Source: Streptomyces sp. LS1784
GTDB taxonomy: Bacteria > Actinomycetota > Actinomycetes > Streptomycetales > Streptomycetaceae
Assembly (NCBI RefSeq): GCF_020103755.1
Contig: NZ_JAHSQD010000011.1
Span: 1-45,550 of the forward strand
Direction: 5' to 3'
DNA: 45,550 bases
Within the stretch, counting starts at the first letter, position 1, and every line of letters begins with the position of its first letter. The notes under the pieces are model-generated. The model was not told where the DNA came from. It made no database searches and saw only the letters and a program-made list of their open reading frames with translations. Positions 18,951-27,488 of the stretch are shown piece after piece. The position numbers and the translations under genes were made by a program.

Positions 18951-19997
18951 TCAGGGGCCAGGCCAGTGTTGTTCCAGTGCGTCGAGGAAGAGGGCGGGCT
19001 TCCGCCAGATGTTGCGTTCCCTGTGGGTCCACTCGGAGGCCGCGAGCCCGAGTGCGCGGGCTTCGGTGCGGTGGTCGGCCACCCACCTGAGCAGGCGGGC
19101 CACCTCTCGGACATCGGGTACGCCACGGACTCCGCAGTGCCCCAGGTGCGGCTCGAACACGTCTTCCCAGGCAGCGGGTGGCACCGCCAGTACCAGATCG
19201 GCGGCGTCCGCGCAGACGTCGCCCTGGCCCTCGGACGACAGGGCGATGACGGGGAGCCCGGTAGCCATGCCCTCGATCAGGGGCAGACCGAACCCCTCAC
19301 TGCCCAGGGCGAGGAGGACATCCGCCTGCTCGTACCAGTGGAGGATCCCTCGGGACGGCTCGTTCTCGGAGACGATGGTGATCCGCTCGTCCCGTACGGT
19401 CAGTCCGGCGCGCCCCTCCTCGCCGAAGCGCGCCTTGATCACCAGTCGGGCTGTCGGGTCGTCCTCGAAGGCCAGTTGCCAGGCCCGGATCGCCTGGGGG
19501 ACGTGTTTGCGCGGTACCACGGTCCCCACCACCAGGGTGGTGATCCCCTCCCGCTCCGGCCGGGCCACGTACGGGTAGACCATCGGATCCACGCCGTCGG
19601 GCGTGATCTCGATCGGCACCCGGATTCCGCTCGCCCGGAACATGTCCGCCACGAATCGTGTCGGAACCATCAGTGCGCGCGCCCGGTTCAGCGGTTCCAG
19701 CCAGCAATCAGGGAGTCGGCTCGACTCCCACATGGTGTGGACGAGGTGTTCGCGCCCGGCGAAGCGGTCCAGCTCCGGCCGTACCCAGGAGTTGAAGATC
19801 AGTGGGCCGGGCACCTCGGGGCCGGACTGCTCCAGGATCCGCAGCAGTTCGGCCGAGAGCCCGTTGCGGTCCGTCTTGAACGGGAGCAGGTTGACCCTGA
19901 TCCCGAGTCTGGACAGGCCTACCGCGATGTACTCGGAGATTCCCGCGTAGCCGTCGTGGACGTAGAACTCACCGGCCAGGTTCACGGTTGACGTCAT
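18951..19997 (-). CDS. glycosyltransferase (GT4-like), copy 1
   Basis: A 348-aa GT-B fold glycosyltransferase and the last gene of the biosynthetic operon. The C-terminal nucleotide-sugar-binding half shows VGTVVPRKH, HWYEQADVLLALGSEGFGLP and EGMATGLPVIAL, the EX7E-type region of family 4. The acceptor-side half has HTMWESSRLP. It is a clear paralogue of the protein encoded at 22393-23469; a stretch of about 50 residues around GILHWYEQADVLLALGSEGF is almost identical. The ATG overlaps the epimerase stop by 4 bp. I infer transfer of the sugar made by the two nucleotide-sugar enzymes encoded between the paralogues onto the cluster product. A short GC stem overlaps the stop codon. Confidence 0.85.
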   Translation of the reverse strand: MTSTVNLAGEFYVHDGYAGISEYIAVGLSRLGIRVNLLPFKTDRNGLSAELLRILEQSGPEVPGPLIFNSWVRPELDRFAGREHLVHTMWESSRLPDCWLEPLNRARALMVPTRFVADMFRASGIRVPIEITPDGVDPMVYPYVARPEREGITTLVVGTVVPRKHVPQAIRAWQLAFEDDPTARLVIKARFGEEGRAGLTVRDERITIVSENEPSRGILHWYEQADVLLALGSEGFGLPLIEGMATGLPVIALSSEGQGDVCADAADLVLAVPPAAWEDVFEPHLGHCGVRGVPDVREVARLLRWVADHRTEARALGLAASEWTHRERNIWRKPALFLDALEQHWPGP

Positions 19998-20995
19998 GCG
20001 TGCTCCCGGACCCACTCGATGACTTCGTCCACCATGACGTGGAGGGGGGTCTCAGGCAGGAATCCCAGGACCTTTGCCGCCTTGCTCGTGTCGGGGTGTC
20101 GAACCCTGACGTCGTCACGAAGCGCCGGCTCGTGTCGCACCACCATCGGGAGCCCCGGATTGACGCGCTCCCAGACGAGGCGGGCGAGATCCGCCACCGT
20201 GCATCCTTCCCGACCGGACAGGTTGAAGTCGTCGTTGCGCGCGGCCTCCGACTCCATGGCGAGGACGATGCCTCGGGCCATGTCCCGTACGTAGGTGAAG
20301 GTGCGGAACTGACGCCCGTCGCCGAGTATGCGGAAGGGGGTCTCACATCGAAGGGCGCGTTCCACGAAGTCGGGTATCACGTGGCCGCGGACCATTCGCT
20401 GCAGTTGGTCGGATGACGTGCTTTCGTGCTGAGCCCACCGCTCGCCGGCGCCCACGCAGTTGAACGGCCGCACGATGGTGTAGGGCACGCCGTGTTGTGA
20501 CCATGCGGCCCTCGCGTAGTACTCGACCGACAGCTTCTGGAATCCGTACGCCGTCGCGGGCGGCGGGACCCTGCGCTCGTCGCCCTCCAGGAAACCCGCA
20601 CCGTCGTGCTTCTCGTAGACCATGGACGAACTGACGTAGGTGACCTTGCGAAGCCCTTGCCCGCGCCGGGCGATTCCGATGTCGGCCGCCGTCTGGACGA
20701 TCCGGTTGTTCTCACGGAGGATGTCGTATGCCAGGTCGCTCATGTACCGGACGCCGCCGATCATGGCGGCATTCGCAATCAGGTGATCGCAGCCGGCGGA
20801 CAGTTCGTGCAGCAGCTCGGCATTTCCGGCGTCACCCACCACCTCGGTGTACCGCTCGTGTTCGATCGGGGCGCGGGCAGGTCGTCCGTACTTCGACAGA
20901 TTGTCCAGTCCGACGACCGTGTACCCGCGCGCCAGCAACTCCTCCACGACGTAGCCGCCGATGAATCCCGCCGCGCCCGTGACCAACACCTTCAC
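19994..20995 (-). CDS. NAD-dependent nucleotide-sugar epimerase/dehydratase
   Basis: A 333-aa extended SDR. The Rossmann motif GAAGFIGG is at residues 7-14 and the catalytic pair is Y150/K154 in AYGFQK, with the serine in YVSSSMVY. It acts on an NDP-sugar through a 4-keto intermediate, either epimerising or dehydrating. Since the neighbouring dehydrogenase makes a uronic acid, I infer a C4 epimerase (or 3,5-epimerase) acting on that product. NAAMIGGVRYMSD recalls the substrate loop of GDP-mannose 3,5-epimerase-like enzymes, so the call stays general. The GTG start is 33 bp after the dehydrogenase stop and its stop is coupled to the glycosyltransferase. Confidence 0.85.
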   Translation of the reverse strand: MKVLVTGAAGFIGGYVVEELLARGYTVVGLDNLSKYGRPARAPIEHERYTEVVGDAGNAELLHELSAGCDHLIANAAMIGGVRYMSDLAYDILRENNRIVQTAADIGIARRGQGLRKVTYVSSSMVYEKHDGAGFLEGDERRVPPPATAYGFQKLSVEYYARAAWSQHGVPYTIVRPFNCVGAGERWAQHESTSSDQLQRMVRGHVIPDFVERALRCETPFRILGDGRQFRTFTYVRDMARGIVLAMESEAARNDDFNLSGREGCTVADLARLVWERVNPGLPMVVRHEPALRDDVRVRHPDTSKAAKVLGFLPETPLHVMVDEVIEWVREHA

Positions 20996-21028
20996 CTGCT
21001 TGTCCTGCCTTCCGACTCGTGCGGTTTC

Positions 21029-22396
21029 CTACTTCAACTGACCTTCACCGAACGCGAGGTACATCACCTCGTCGGGGACCTCGGGCACCTGGTCCGCGTG
21101 CAGGGACCAGATGTCGTACACCAGGCCGGGGTGCTCCATCCTGCTGGTCAGCCAGGGAAGTGACAGGTTCCGGTAGATCCGGTGGTTGGTCCCGAGGATC
21201 ACGACGTTGGCGCCTTGAACCGCCTCGGCCACCTCCGCACACGGCAGGTATCCGAGGGCCCGTTGTCTCCTGTGCGGGACCAGAGGGTCGTGTGAACGGA
21301 TCGTCACGGCATCGGCCCGGCGGCGGATCCGTTCGAGGAGGTCCACGGACGGGGAGCACCGCTCGTCGTCCGTCTCCGGATGTCCCTTGAAGGCGACACC
21401 GAGCAGTGCCACTTCCAGCTGTCCGAAGTCGGCGACCTTGGCCGTGTGCTCCATGACGTCGACTGCCAGTCTGTCCGGTACGGCGCGATGGGCCTCGCCG
21501 ACTCCGTCGACCAGGCCGGAAGGTCCGAGTCCGTAGTCGTCGAACGCCCGGGACAGGATCCTGATGTCCTTGGGCAGGCACGAGCCGCCGGCGGGCCCTG
21601 GTGCCGGCATCGCGCCACGCCGGTACCCGGTGGACGCAGCCTGCTGGACCTCCCGGGTGCTGACGCCCACCTTCTCGCAGAGCCTGGCCAGTTCGTTGGC
21701 GAACGCGAACGCCGTGTACCGGAAGGAATTGCACGCCAGCTTGGCGATCTCCGCTGCCTCCAGTGACGAGACCTCCACGATCTCGGGCGTGAGCAGTCGG
21801 AACAGGGCAGCGGCCCGTTCGACGGCCTGTGGACTGCTGCCGGCCACGATCTGCGGGAGCGTGCGCAGTTCACGCACGGCCGCGCCCTGAACCGTCCGTT
21901 CCGGACAGAATGCGAGGTCGACGTCGCGGTGCGTCCGCAGGGCGGCCAGCAACCGCCGCGACGTGCCTACCGGAACCGTGGAGCGCAGCACGATCAGGTC
22001 TCCGTCGTCGACGAGACCGGCCAGTGCGGCGAGCGCTCCCTCCAACTGGGACAGATCCGGTGAACCCGCCTCGTCCACCGGGGTGCCGACGCACACGACG
22101 TACGTGCCGACTCCGGTTCCGTCGGGCAGGGATTCGGTGACGGTGAGCATTCCGCTGTCCACGGCTTCGGCCAGTTCGAGTCCTGCCTCGTGCACGTGTG
22201 CTCGTTTGTGGCGGAGCTCTTCGCCCACTTCGCGGTTCCGTTCGACGCCGATGACCCTGCGGCCGCGAGCGGCCAGCGCCACCGCCAGTGGCAGGCCGAC
22301 GTATCCCAGGCCGATGACGCACACCGTGTCCGCGGTGTGCCGGTGATGGAGCACGTGTGATCGATCCCCCTCTTGAGTGGTGACAGTGGCTTTCAT
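21029..22396 (-). CDS. nucleotide-sugar 6-dehydrogenase (UDP-aminosugar or UDP-glucose type)
   Basis: A 455-aa enzyme that oxidises C6 of an NDP-sugar twice to a uronic acid using NAD. The NAD-binding motif is GLGYVGLPLA (29-38); the catalytic cysteine is C273 in GGSCLPKD, with K220 and N223 in EIAKLACNSFRYT. FCPERTVQGAAVRELRTLP (residues 163-181) is closer to the WecC/TviB group (UDP-ManNAc or UDP-GlcNAc dehydrogenases) than to classic UDP-glucose dehydrogenase, so an aminouronic sugar is likely. The ATG overlaps the upstream glycosyltransferase stop by 4 bp. Together with the epimerase it should supply the sugar donor for the cluster. Confidence 0.88.
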   Translation of the reverse strand: MKATVTTQEGDRSHVLHHRHTADTVCVIGLGYVGLPLAVALAARGRRVIGVERNREVGEELRHKRAHVHEAGLELAEAVDSGMLTVTESLPDGTGVGTYVVCVGTPVDEAGSPDLSQLEGALAALAGLVDDGDLIVLRSTVPVGTSRRLLAALRTHRDVDLAFCPERTVQGAAVRELRTLPQIVAGSSPQAVERAAALFRLLTPEIVEVSSLEAAEIAKLACNSFRYTAFAFANELARLCEKVGVSTREVQQAASTGYRRGAMPAPGPAGGSCLPKDIRILSRAFDDYGLGPSGLVDGVGEAHRAVPDRLAVDVMEHTAKVADFGQLEVALLGVAFKGHPETDDERCSPSVDLLERIRRRADAVTIRSHDPLVPHRRQRALGYLPCAEVAEAVQGANVVILGTNHRIYRNLSLPWLTSRMEHPGLVYDIWSLHADQVPEVPDEVMYLAFGEGQLK

Positions 22397-23469
22397 CGGG
22401 CCCTGAGCGGCCGTCGGGGTTGCAGGTACCGCTCCATCACGTCGAGCGTTGCCGGCCCCTTGGCCCAGATGTCGCGGTTGCGGTGAACCCAGTCGGAGGC
22501 AGCCGCGCCCATCTGGGCGGCCTCGTCGCGGTGTCCCGCCACCCAGGAGAGCAGCGCCGCGACCTCCCGGACATCAGGTACGCCGCGTACCCCGCACCGC
22601 CCGTATCCCGGCTCGTCGACGGCTTCCCACCGTCCCGGAGCAACGGCCAGGACCAGGTCGGCGGCGTCCGCGCACACGTCACCCTGGCCTTCGGATGACA
22701 GCGCGATCACTGGCAGTCCCGTGGCCATGGCTTCGACCAGCGGGAGCCCGAACCCTTCGCTCCCCAGGGCGAGTAGGACGTCCGCCTGCTCGTACCAGTG
22801 CAGGATCCCCCGTCCCATCTCGGGCTCGTCGATGACCGTGATGCGCGGATCATCGACCCGGAGGCCGTAGGCCGCCGCCGTGTTGAAGCGCGACTTGATG
22901 ACCAGGCGCGCCTCGGGATCGCCGTCGAAGGCGAGTCTCCAGGCCTCGATCCCCTCGACGACGTGCTTGCGCGGGATGACCGTACCGACCATGAGGGTGG
23001 TCAGGCCGGATCGCGGCGGCCGCTTCAGCAGGGGGTAGAGCCCGGCGTCCACCCCCTCGGGGACGACCTCGACCGGAACGGTCACTCCGCTCGCCCGGCA
23101 GACGTCGGCGACGAACCTGGTGGGCACGATGACGGCCCGCGCACGGTTGAGCTTCCGCGGCCAGTCGGCGGGGAGCCGGCTCGACTCCCACATGGTGTGA
23201 ACGAAGTGTTCCACTCCCGCGTACTGTTCCAGCTCCGGTTCCAGCGCGGCCGAGAACAGGACCGGGCCGCCCGTGAACTCGGTGGATTCGGCCAGCAGGG
23301 TCGTCATCGGCGCGCTCAGGCCCTCGGGGAAGACCTTGATGGGCAGGACGTTGACCCTGGCCCCGGCCCGTGCCATGCCGACGGCCGTGTACTCCGCCAG
23401 GCTGCCGTAGCCGTCGGCCACCAGGAAGTGCGCGACCAGGTTGACCGGTTCCACGACGTTGTCATCCAC
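22393..23469 (-). CDS. glycosyltransferase (GT4-like), copy 2
   Basis: A 358-aa paralogue of the glycosyltransferase at 18951-19997, sharing FVHTMWESSRLP, IVPTRFVADVCRASG, GTVIPRKHVVEG and the block beginning GILHWYEQADVLLALGSEGF. The differences lie mainly in the N-terminal acceptor-binding half (for example VAHFLVADGYGSLAEYTAVG), as expected if the two enzymes use the same donor but different acceptors or positions. The start is ATG at 23469 with a GGAGAAG site. It begins the sugar sub-cluster, 88 bp after the P450 stop, and its stop overlaps the dehydrogenase start. Confidence 0.85.
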   Translation of the reverse strand: MDDNVVEPVNLVAHFLVADGYGSLAEYTAVGMARAGARVNVLPIKVFPEGLSAPMTTLLAESTEFTGGPVLFSAALEPELEQYAGVEHFVHTMWESSRLPADWPRKLNRARAVIVPTRFVADVCRASGVTVPVEVVPEGVDAGLYPLLKRPPRSGLTTLMVGTVIPRKHVVEGIEAWRLAFDGDPEARLVIKSRFNTAAAYGLRVDDPRITVIDEPEMGRGILHWYEQADVLLALGSEGFGLPLVEAMATGLPVIALSSEGQGDVCADAADLVLAVAPGRWEAVDEPGYGRCGVRGVPDVREVAALLSWVAGHRDEAAQMGAAASDWVHRNRDIWAKGPATLDVMERYLQPRRPLRAR

Positions 23470-23557
23470 TTCTTCTTCTCCTACCTGTGTCGGGGCGGGA
23501 GACGGCCTCCGCCAGCCGGGAATGCGTAGTCGTGCTGCTGCCCCGTGCGGCCCGCTG

Positions 23558-24754
23558 TCACCACGACACCGGGAGCGAGGTGATGCCGGAGACGAGCCCC
23601 TGGCGCAGCGGCACCTGCTCGACCGGGACGGTGAGTCGCAGGGACGGGAGACGCGTGAACAGTCGCCGGAGGGCGACTTCCAGGTCCAAGCGGGCCAGGT
23701 TGTGGCCGATGCACTGGTGGACGCCGAACCCGAAGGTCAGATGGCTGCGCGCGGGCCGCAGCAGGTCGAGTTCGTGGGGGCGGTCGAACACGGCGGGGTC
23801 ACGGTTGGCCGCCGGGTTGAGGAGCAGCACTCCGTCGCCGGCCCGGATGAGGCCCGCCGTCGTGGGGATGTCGGCTGTCGCCAGCCGCACCAGCCCTCCG
23901 GTCAGGGAGACGAAGCGCAGCAGCTCCTCGATCGCACCGGGCCATGGCACCTGCCCGCTGCGCAGTCCGGCGAGTTGTGCGGGGTGGGCCAGGAGGGCCA
24001 GCACGCCGACGGCGATCGTGTGGACCGTCACGTCCTGGCCCGCGACGACCAGAACGGTCAGGTACCTCGCCGCGTCCTCGGCGGCCAGTGTGCCCTCCGC
24101 GATCCGGGCGTGCAGGTGGCCGAGCAGGTCCGTGTCGGGGCGCACAGGCCCGGATCCGTCGTTCAACAGGGCGGTGAAGTGGTCCATGAGGGCCGGAATC
24201 GGATCGAAATGTCGGGACAGCAGGTCCTTCAGGACGGACTCGTCCCGGCCTCTGACGCCCAGCAGGAGGCTGATGCCCGTCGTGACCAGCGGTCTGACGT
24301 AGGCCGCGACGAGGTCGGTGGCCGGGCCCTGCTCCGCGACCATCTCGTTGAGGTGGGCGTCGGCCGCCCCCTCCAGTGCCGGCCGGAGGGCACGGACCCG
24401 TTTGAGGGTGAATCCGGCCAGCAGGGCTCGCCGTTGTTCGGCGTGCAGCGGGGGGTCGGTACTGAGCAGGGGCTGCATGGCGCGCCGGCGTTCGGGTGGC
24501 ACCGAAGTGAGGACCCTGGTCAGCCGTGGGAAGTCCGGGTGGCTTCGGTCGACGGAGAGCCGGGCGTCGGACAACAGGTCGCGCACCAGGCCATGACCGG
24601 TGACTGCCCACACGGTCCGGCCGTCGAAGAGCCGGACTTCGGTCAACGGGCCCCGGTCGCGCAGTTCCTCGTAGGCGCGCGGCGGGTGGTAGGGGCATTC
24701 CCGCCGCAGCGGAAGCGCCGGCGGTGTCGCTGGGGTCCGGCCGGCTCCGGTCAT
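23558..24754 (-). CDS. cytochrome P450
   Basis: A 398-aa soluble bacterial P450 of the CYP105/107 style. The I-helix oxygen-activation motif is VVAGQDVT, the K-helix ExxR is EELLR, and the heme loop FGFGVHQCIGHNLAR carries the iron ligand C348. It would hydroxylate or otherwise oxidise the cluster product, with ferredoxin partners from elsewhere since none is adjacent. The ATG overlaps the condensation-protein stop by 4 bp. The position straight after the condensation gene suggests it works on a carrier- or amide-bound intermediate. Substrate unknown. Confidence 0.92.
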   Translation of the reverse strand: MTGAGRTPATPPALPLRRECPYHPPRAYEELRDRGPLTEVRLFDGRTVWAVTGHGLVRDLLSDARLSVDRSHPDFPRLTRVLTSVPPERRRAMQPLLSTDPPLHAEQRRALLAGFTLKRVRALRPALEGAADAHLNEMVAEQGPATDLVAAYVRPLVTTGISLLLGVRGRDESVLKDLLSRHFDPIPALMDHFTALLNDGSGPVRPDTDLLGHLHARIAEGTLAAEDAARYLTVLVVAGQDVTVHTIAVGVLALLAHPAQLAGLRSGQVPWPGAIEELLRFVSLTGGLVRLATADIPTTAGLIRAGDGVLLLNPAANRDPAVFDRPHELDLLRPARSHLTFGFGVHQCIGHNLARLDLEVALRRLFTRLPSLRLTVPVEQVPLRQGLVSGITSLPVSW

Positions 24755-26736
24755 TTCCTCTCCCGTAGCTTCTCCGCCACCGCTTCCAGCGGAAGCGGTC
24801 CGAAGAGATCGGCCGGGATGATCCCGGTGAATCCTCGCTCGGCCAGCCAGGCGATGACCCGCGGTGTTCGGATCACCTGGCCGCCCAGTGGCACGTACGG
24901 ACTCGCCATGTCGGGGACCAGCCCCGGGCAGCACGCCGAGAGTGCCTCGGCCAGAGCCTGCTCGGCCGCTGTCCGCGGCAGCCTCCCGTCCGGGGCGCCG
25001 TCTCCCGTCCCGGTCGGCTCGAGCGCGGCCCAGGACCCTGTCGTGGCGTCGTCCGGTGCGGACGCGCACACCACGAACCGGTGCGGTAGTACCAGGTTGG
25101 GACGTTCGGCCAGCATGGCTGCCAGAGCGGCACGGAGCTCGGCCGGGGAAGCCTTGCTGCTCACGTACGCCGTGAGCCCGACGCCGTCATCGACCGGTTC
25201 GGGGAACACGGCGGCTGCTGTGACCCCTGGCAACGCGGAGAGTCCGCGGGTCACTTCGGACGTGTCGATCCAGGAGTGGTCGAGATACGTCCAACCGGTC
25301 CCGTGGCGCCCGCGGGGGATGCCGAGGTCGTCAGCCAGCCGACCGATCGGCGTCTCCAGCGTCTCGCTGTGGTCCGCCCAGGTGCAGATCACGGTGGCGA
25401 TGCCGTGCAGGGCGCGAGTGATCCGGTCGGTGTCGGTGACCGAGACGTGGCCGTGCATGGCGAGTGCGACGCCGTCGTCATCGGCCTGGACTGCCAGGTA
25501 GAGGTCGGCGCTGTTGTCCTGCCAGTCGATCGAAGCCGGACGGATCTCGATGTCCGGTGCTCCGTCTGCTCCGTCGTCGTCCCGGTTGCCGTCGCGGTCG
25601 GCCGGGTCGGTCCGCGCGGTGTCCTTCGCTCCACGCTCCGAGAAGTAGTTGTAGGTGACGCCGATGCGCAGGTTCATGCCCCGTTCGAAGCCGATGCGCG
25701 TCTGCTCCGCCAAGACGTCGAGGTGGGAATAGCGTGAGTGGCGTTGGGCTCGCATGGCCGAGCGGAACACGGTGCTGAGGAAGTCCTGCGCGCTCTGGTC
25801 GGGATCCGCGTCGAGGATGACCAGGGCGGGCTGGAAGAAGCAGCCCACCGCGGACTTGAGCAGCGGTTCGGACCTGTTCGAGGTGTCCATCGAGATGGCG
25901 CACCGCTCGTTCCCCGACATGGCGGACAGGGCGATGCCGAACGCCGCCAGATAGACCGTGCTCGGGGTCACCCGCCGCTGGGCCGCCACGCGTTCTGCGG
26001 CGGTGGCCAGTCGGCGGGAGGTCAGCACCATGCGCCGGTACGGGCTCGGCGGCGTGTGCCCGCCGAAGTGACCGACCGGTGCCGGCCTGAACCCGGGGAA
26101 CATGCTCTGGGGCATCGACCGTAACGCCCACTGCCAGTACTGACGGACCCGCTCCCTGCGGTCCGCCCGATCGGGCCCCTGGTCCAGCACGGCTTGTTCC
26201 CGGGGCTGGCGGGCGGCGGGCGGTGGCGGCCCGGCGGCTGGGCCCGAGGCGAGCAGTGCCTCGAACTCGGTGCCCAGCACCGGCCAGCTGAACCCGTCGA
26301 CTGCGGCGTGGAGCACCGTGAGGACGACCCAGGTCCCACCGCCGGCCGACCTGACCAGGGCCGCGCGCAGCGGACGGTCGCGAGCGGGGTCGAAGGGCGG
26401 CGCGGCCAGGCGCTCCTGCAGCGCGGGGAGGTCGGCGGCCTCGCCGGTCGCCCGGAAGGCGAAGCCCGTCGGGGTCGGCGGGCGGATGACCTGAACCGGT
26501 CGGCCCTCGTCGTCGACCAGGTAGTTGGTCCGCAGTGCCTCATGGCGGCGGACGAGCTCGTCGAGGGCCGCCAGTACCGAGTCATCGTCGTCCGGCACAC
26601 CTCGGGGCACCCTCCAGACGCGGGAGATCTTGATGGAGTCCGGGGTGGTGCCGTATGCGGGTGTGTCGAAGTACTTGAACCAGTAGTACTCCTGGCCCCA
26701 CAACATGGGCGCGGTCACGGTGTTCTCTGCGTTCAC
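24751..26736 (-). CDS. free-standing NRPS condensation-domain protein with inactive carrier-like tail
   Basis: About 661 aa. Residues 1-450 form a condensation domain: RRHEALRT (C2) and VLHAAVDGFS (C3), where the catalytic second histidine of HHxxxDG (H143) and D147/G148 are kept but the first histidine is Leu. A segment like the C-terminal subdomain of adenylation enzymes follows (about 480-580). The tail is a carrier-like helix bundle whose LGGxS motif is LGGQV (V621), so no phosphopantetheine site. It probably joins an acyl-ACP to an amine from another carrier or a free amine. The start is GTG at 26736 with GGGAG 5 nt away and a 4-bp overlap with the PPTase stop; ATG at 26748 is the alternative. 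Confidence 0.85.
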   Translation of the reverse strand: MNAENTVTAPMLWGQEYYWFKYFDTPAYGTTPDSIKISRVWRVPRGVPDDDDSVLAALDELVRRHEALRTNYLVDDEGRPVQVIRPPTPTGFAFRATGEAADLPALQERLAAPPFDPARDRPLRAALVRSAGGGTWVVLTVLHAAVDGFSWPVLGTEFEALLASGPAAGPPPPAARQPREQAVLDQGPDRADRRERVRQYWQWALRSMPQSMFPGFRPAPVGHFGGHTPPSPYRRMVLTSRRLATAAERVAAQRRVTPSTVYLAAFGIALSAMSGNERCAISMDTSNRSEPLLKSAVGCFFQPALVILDADPDQSAQDFLSTVFRSAMRAQRHSRYSHLDVLAEQTRIGFERGMNLRIGVTYNYFSERGAKDTARTDPADRDGNRDDDGADGAPDIEIRPASIDWQDNSADLYLAVQADDDGVALAMHGHVSVTDTDRITRALHGIATVICTWADHSETLETPIGRLADDLGIPRGRHGTGWTYLDHSWIDTSEVTRGLSALPGVTAAAVFPEPVDDGVGLTAYVSSKASPAELRAALAAMLAERPNLVLPHRFVVCASAPDDATTGSWAALEPTGTGDGAPDGRLPRTAAEQALAEALSACCPGLVPDMASPYVPLGGQVIRTPRVIAWLAERGFTGIIPADLFGPLPLEAVAEKLRERK

Positions 26737-27488
26737 TGCTGCTCCCATCGTCTGAGGATGAATCGAGCGGGTTCGGGTCCGGCCAGGGCGAGCGCCGCCT
26801 GGTACCCCACCGGGGCCGGGACGTCACGGATCGTCCAGACTCCTCCTGGCGCGCACCAGGACGGATCGTGGGTCACCAGGCCGTCCCCGGCCGCGAGCGA
26901 TCCGGCTGCCGGGATGCGCAGGCCCGGGCCGAGCATCCGGCCGCCGGCCGCCTTGGTGCAGGCTTCCTTCCTCGTCCACAGCCGGAGGAAGATCCCGGCC
27001 CGGTCAGCGGGGTCGGCGGAGTTCACGAGTCTGCCCTCGGCTTCGGGGAAGTACCGGGCGGCGAGCGCTCCGAAGTCGCGCCCGTCAGCCGGCCGTTCGA
27101 CGTCCACGCCGACGTCGCGGGCCCACGTCACCGCGAGCAGGCCGAGCCTTCCGGAGTGGGACAGGCTGAACCGCAGGGGGCTGTGGGCGATCTCCGGCTT
27201 TCCTCCGGCACCGGTCCGCAGTTCGACGAGGTGCGGCGGTACGGCCAGGTACCGGCCGAGGACGTCGCGCAGCGCGACACGCACGGTCTGGTACCGGGCC
27301 CGGACCGCGGGATCTCCCATCCGTGCCGTGCGGCGCTGCTCCGCTCCACTCAGGTACCGGTGCGGCTCGTCAGTGCGGAGCACGACGGGCACGTCGATGC
27401 GCCAGAGGTGGGCGACACCTTTCCCCGGCGATGACGGACCCGGCTGCGGGTACGTCGGCCGGGAGGCCGTCGGGTCGTTGCTCGTCAC
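26733..27488 (-). CDS. Sfp-type 4'-phosphopantetheinyl transferase
   Basis: A 251-aa enzyme that transfers phosphopantetheine from CoA to carrier proteins. The magnesium-binding motif is VGVDVE (D129, E131) and the second motif is LRLWTRKEACTKA (W171, K174, E175, K179). The length suits the Sfp group. It is coupled to the MATE gene by a GTGA overlap and to the condensation gene downstream. It should activate the two ACPs of this cluster (31755-32036 and 40789-41151). Confidence 0.92.
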   Translation of the reverse strand: MTSNDPTASRPTYPQPGPSSPGKGVAHLWRIDVPVVLRTDEPHRYLSGAEQRRTARMGDPAVRARYQTVRVALRDVLGRYLAVPPHLVELRTGAGGKPEIAHSPLRFSLSHSGRLGLLAVTWARDVGVDVERPADGRDFGALAARYFPEAEGRLVNSADPADRAGIFLRLWTRKEACTKAAGGRMLGPGLRIPAAGSLAAGDGLVTHDPSWCAPGGVWTIRDVPAPVGYQAALALAGPEPARFILRRWEQQ

